A DNA stretch of 64,000 nucleotides, from NCBI GenBank assembly GCA_905182985.1, contig CAJJDN010000006.1:928193-992192 (forward strand), given 5' to 3'. Position 1 is the first letter of the stretch. Each line of letters begins with the position of its first letter. Under the pieces are notes generated by a model. The model was given only the letters and a program-made list of their open reading frames with translations. It did no database searches and was not told the DNA's origin. This document shows, one piece after another, positions 62,691 to 64,000 of this stretch. The translations under genes were made by a program, and so were the position numbers. The DNA is from Paramecium sonneborni (Eukaryota; Ciliophora; Oligohymenophorea; Peniculida; Parameciidae).

Positions 62691-64000
62691 TAAAACATAC
62701 ATTTATTTAAATGTTTTAGTAGTTTATTAAATTAACAAAGATAATTGCATTTATTGTTCATATTAGTGCTTATGTTTGGCATGGAATTGTTTTCTGTATT
62801 AATGTTGCTAATTCACTTCTAAATATTTTCTCTTGTATTGTAGTAATTTAACCTATTTGAGAAAAGCTAGGAATAGCTATTCTTGACCCTTAATAAATCC
62901 TGAATAGATTTTGATCAATCCCAAGACTAGATATTTTAGTTTCAATATAATCAATATCATTGTATTTGGGTCATTGTGCCTACCAAAAAAACATAACTAA
63001 ATATCAATAGCTTTATAAAATGAGCCTAACTAATTGTTTATATAGACTTAAGCACGATATAGTAGATATGCGATATAGTTTAAATGTGGCTTAGCTGTTT
63101 CAAGCACCTTAATCTCAAGTGGTTCAAAGTGTTTTAAATAATGTGGGTTTAGAGCTTGAGGGAATGGAGTATAATTATTGATATAGATATTAATTGGAGC
63201 GCATTATCTAGAGCTGATTTGTCAACTTAATTTTTGAAAATTAAGGAAAAAGCTTGAAAATGAATAAGTATTATATTATAATGTAATAAGTTGTATTTTA
63301 TTTTACTTTTAATTAATTTTAGAGATGATTACTTCAACCATATTTATTTTATAGATAGTAATTATTCCAAGAAGGTAAAAAAAATTTAACATCAAGAAGA
63401 TATGGTACAGATTTCTATATTTGGAATAGAAGGATACTTAAGAGTGATGGTACTGGTAGTAAATTTATATTATTTTAATAATCCAATTAGTTTTAGATAA
63501 GATTTAAGACATGTTTTAAAACAGAATTATTATAAATAATTTATCTAAGTCGCATAACTAATTTATTGGTAAGAAAAAATTGTTCTTATGAAACTTTTTA
63601 TGAGACTTAACTCGTCTGTGTAAAGCCATGATTAAAATCCTGTAATGGATATTGTAATTCTTGCAATAATTTATTTCTTAAATTTCCAATTTTCAATATT
63701 CTTTTTATATTACTTTATAAATTTAAATTTCTATTTGAGCTTCATCGTATGTTGATTTCCTTAACAATACTAGAATCCATTCATATCCAAAAATGATAGA
63801 AGAGGAACAATATACTTAAATTCTTCTCTATTTCATTCTCTCCATAGTACTGTAAACAATGAAATAAAATAATCTTTTCAGATTTTAAAGTAGTTCCATC
63901 TGGTGAGAAGCATACTGATACGACATAATGTTCATGACCATCTGATTTGCCTTTTTATTATCCTGTTTTAACATCCCATAATCTGATTGACTTATCACTA
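62691..64000. repeat. Second copy of the 1,310-bp block
   Basis: Matches 61221-62530 with no difference seen, including remnant ORFs and the WD40 3' end, and is cut by the right edge of the window. Confidence 0.95.
63781..64000 (-). CDS. WD40-repeat protein, second copy, cut by window edge
   Basis: Stop TGA at 63781-63783. The frame reads one WD unit ([11 protein letters not shown] ... [14 protein letters not shown]) to the edge. Same sequence as 62311-62530. It may be the same locus assembled twice, or an allele or paralogue whose remaining repeats continue outside the window. Confidence 0.8.

Overview
The window is macronuclear DNA of a ciliate, almost certainly a Paramecium. It is very AT-rich. 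Long reading frames appear only when TAA and TAG are read as glutamine and TGA is the sole stop. Genes are split by very small introns (19-34 nt, GT...TAG or GT...AAG), and a trichocyst matrix protein gene is present. Read under the standard code, almost every gene looks broken, so exons were joined by hand here. For most genes the spliced length is an exact multiple of three, which supports the models. The species cannot be fixed from the sequence.

Layout: about 40 genes on both strands with short spacers. 1-9.9 kb: an exportin-4-like gene cut by the left edge, a cyclin, a leucine-rich-repeat protein, two uncharacterised genes, a type I membrane protein and an AMPK gamma-type CBS protein. 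9.9-17.8 kb: a PB1 + double ZZ-finger protein (NBR1/p62-like), a rhomboid-like membrane protein, ribosomal protein eL20, a CCR4/nocturnin-type nuclease, two uncharacterised genes and a trichocyst matrix protein. 18-31 kb: a coiled-coil protein, an NVL/Rix7 double AAA ATPase, eIF3h, a MAPK15/ERK7 kinase, an SPFH protein and CTR9 of the Paf1 complex. 31-46 kb: a serine carboxypeptidase, mitochondrial GrpE, a WD-type protein, two RING-like proteins, an ATG1/ULK-like kinase and Q/N-rich proteins. 46-60 kb: a membrane-anchored coiled-coil protein, a J-domain protein with a Cys-rich region, EBP2, a coiled-coil membrane protein, two more kinases and a NUP98-NUP96 precursor.

The most striking gene is the nucleoporin precursor at 56396-60005. 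It has an N-terminal GLEBS-like stretch, a repeat region built on NIF/NIFN rather than GLFG, the NUP98 autoproteolytic domain with an intact HFS site, and a NUP96-like tail. In Tetrahymena, NIFN-type Nup98 marks the micronucleus and GLFG-type the macronucleus, so this gene bears directly on how the two nuclei of one cell are told apart.

The right end (60-64 kb) is poorer in clear genes. It ends in two copies of one 1,310-bp block (61221-62530 and 62691-64000), identical as far as I can read, separated by the rest of a truncated WD40 gene, a run of 22 A and a single N. This looks like a scaffold join rather than biology. Functional themes are ribosome production and translation (eL20, NVL, EBP2, eIF3h), signalling kinases and secretion. 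No CRISPR array, rRNA, tRNA or transposon was recognised.
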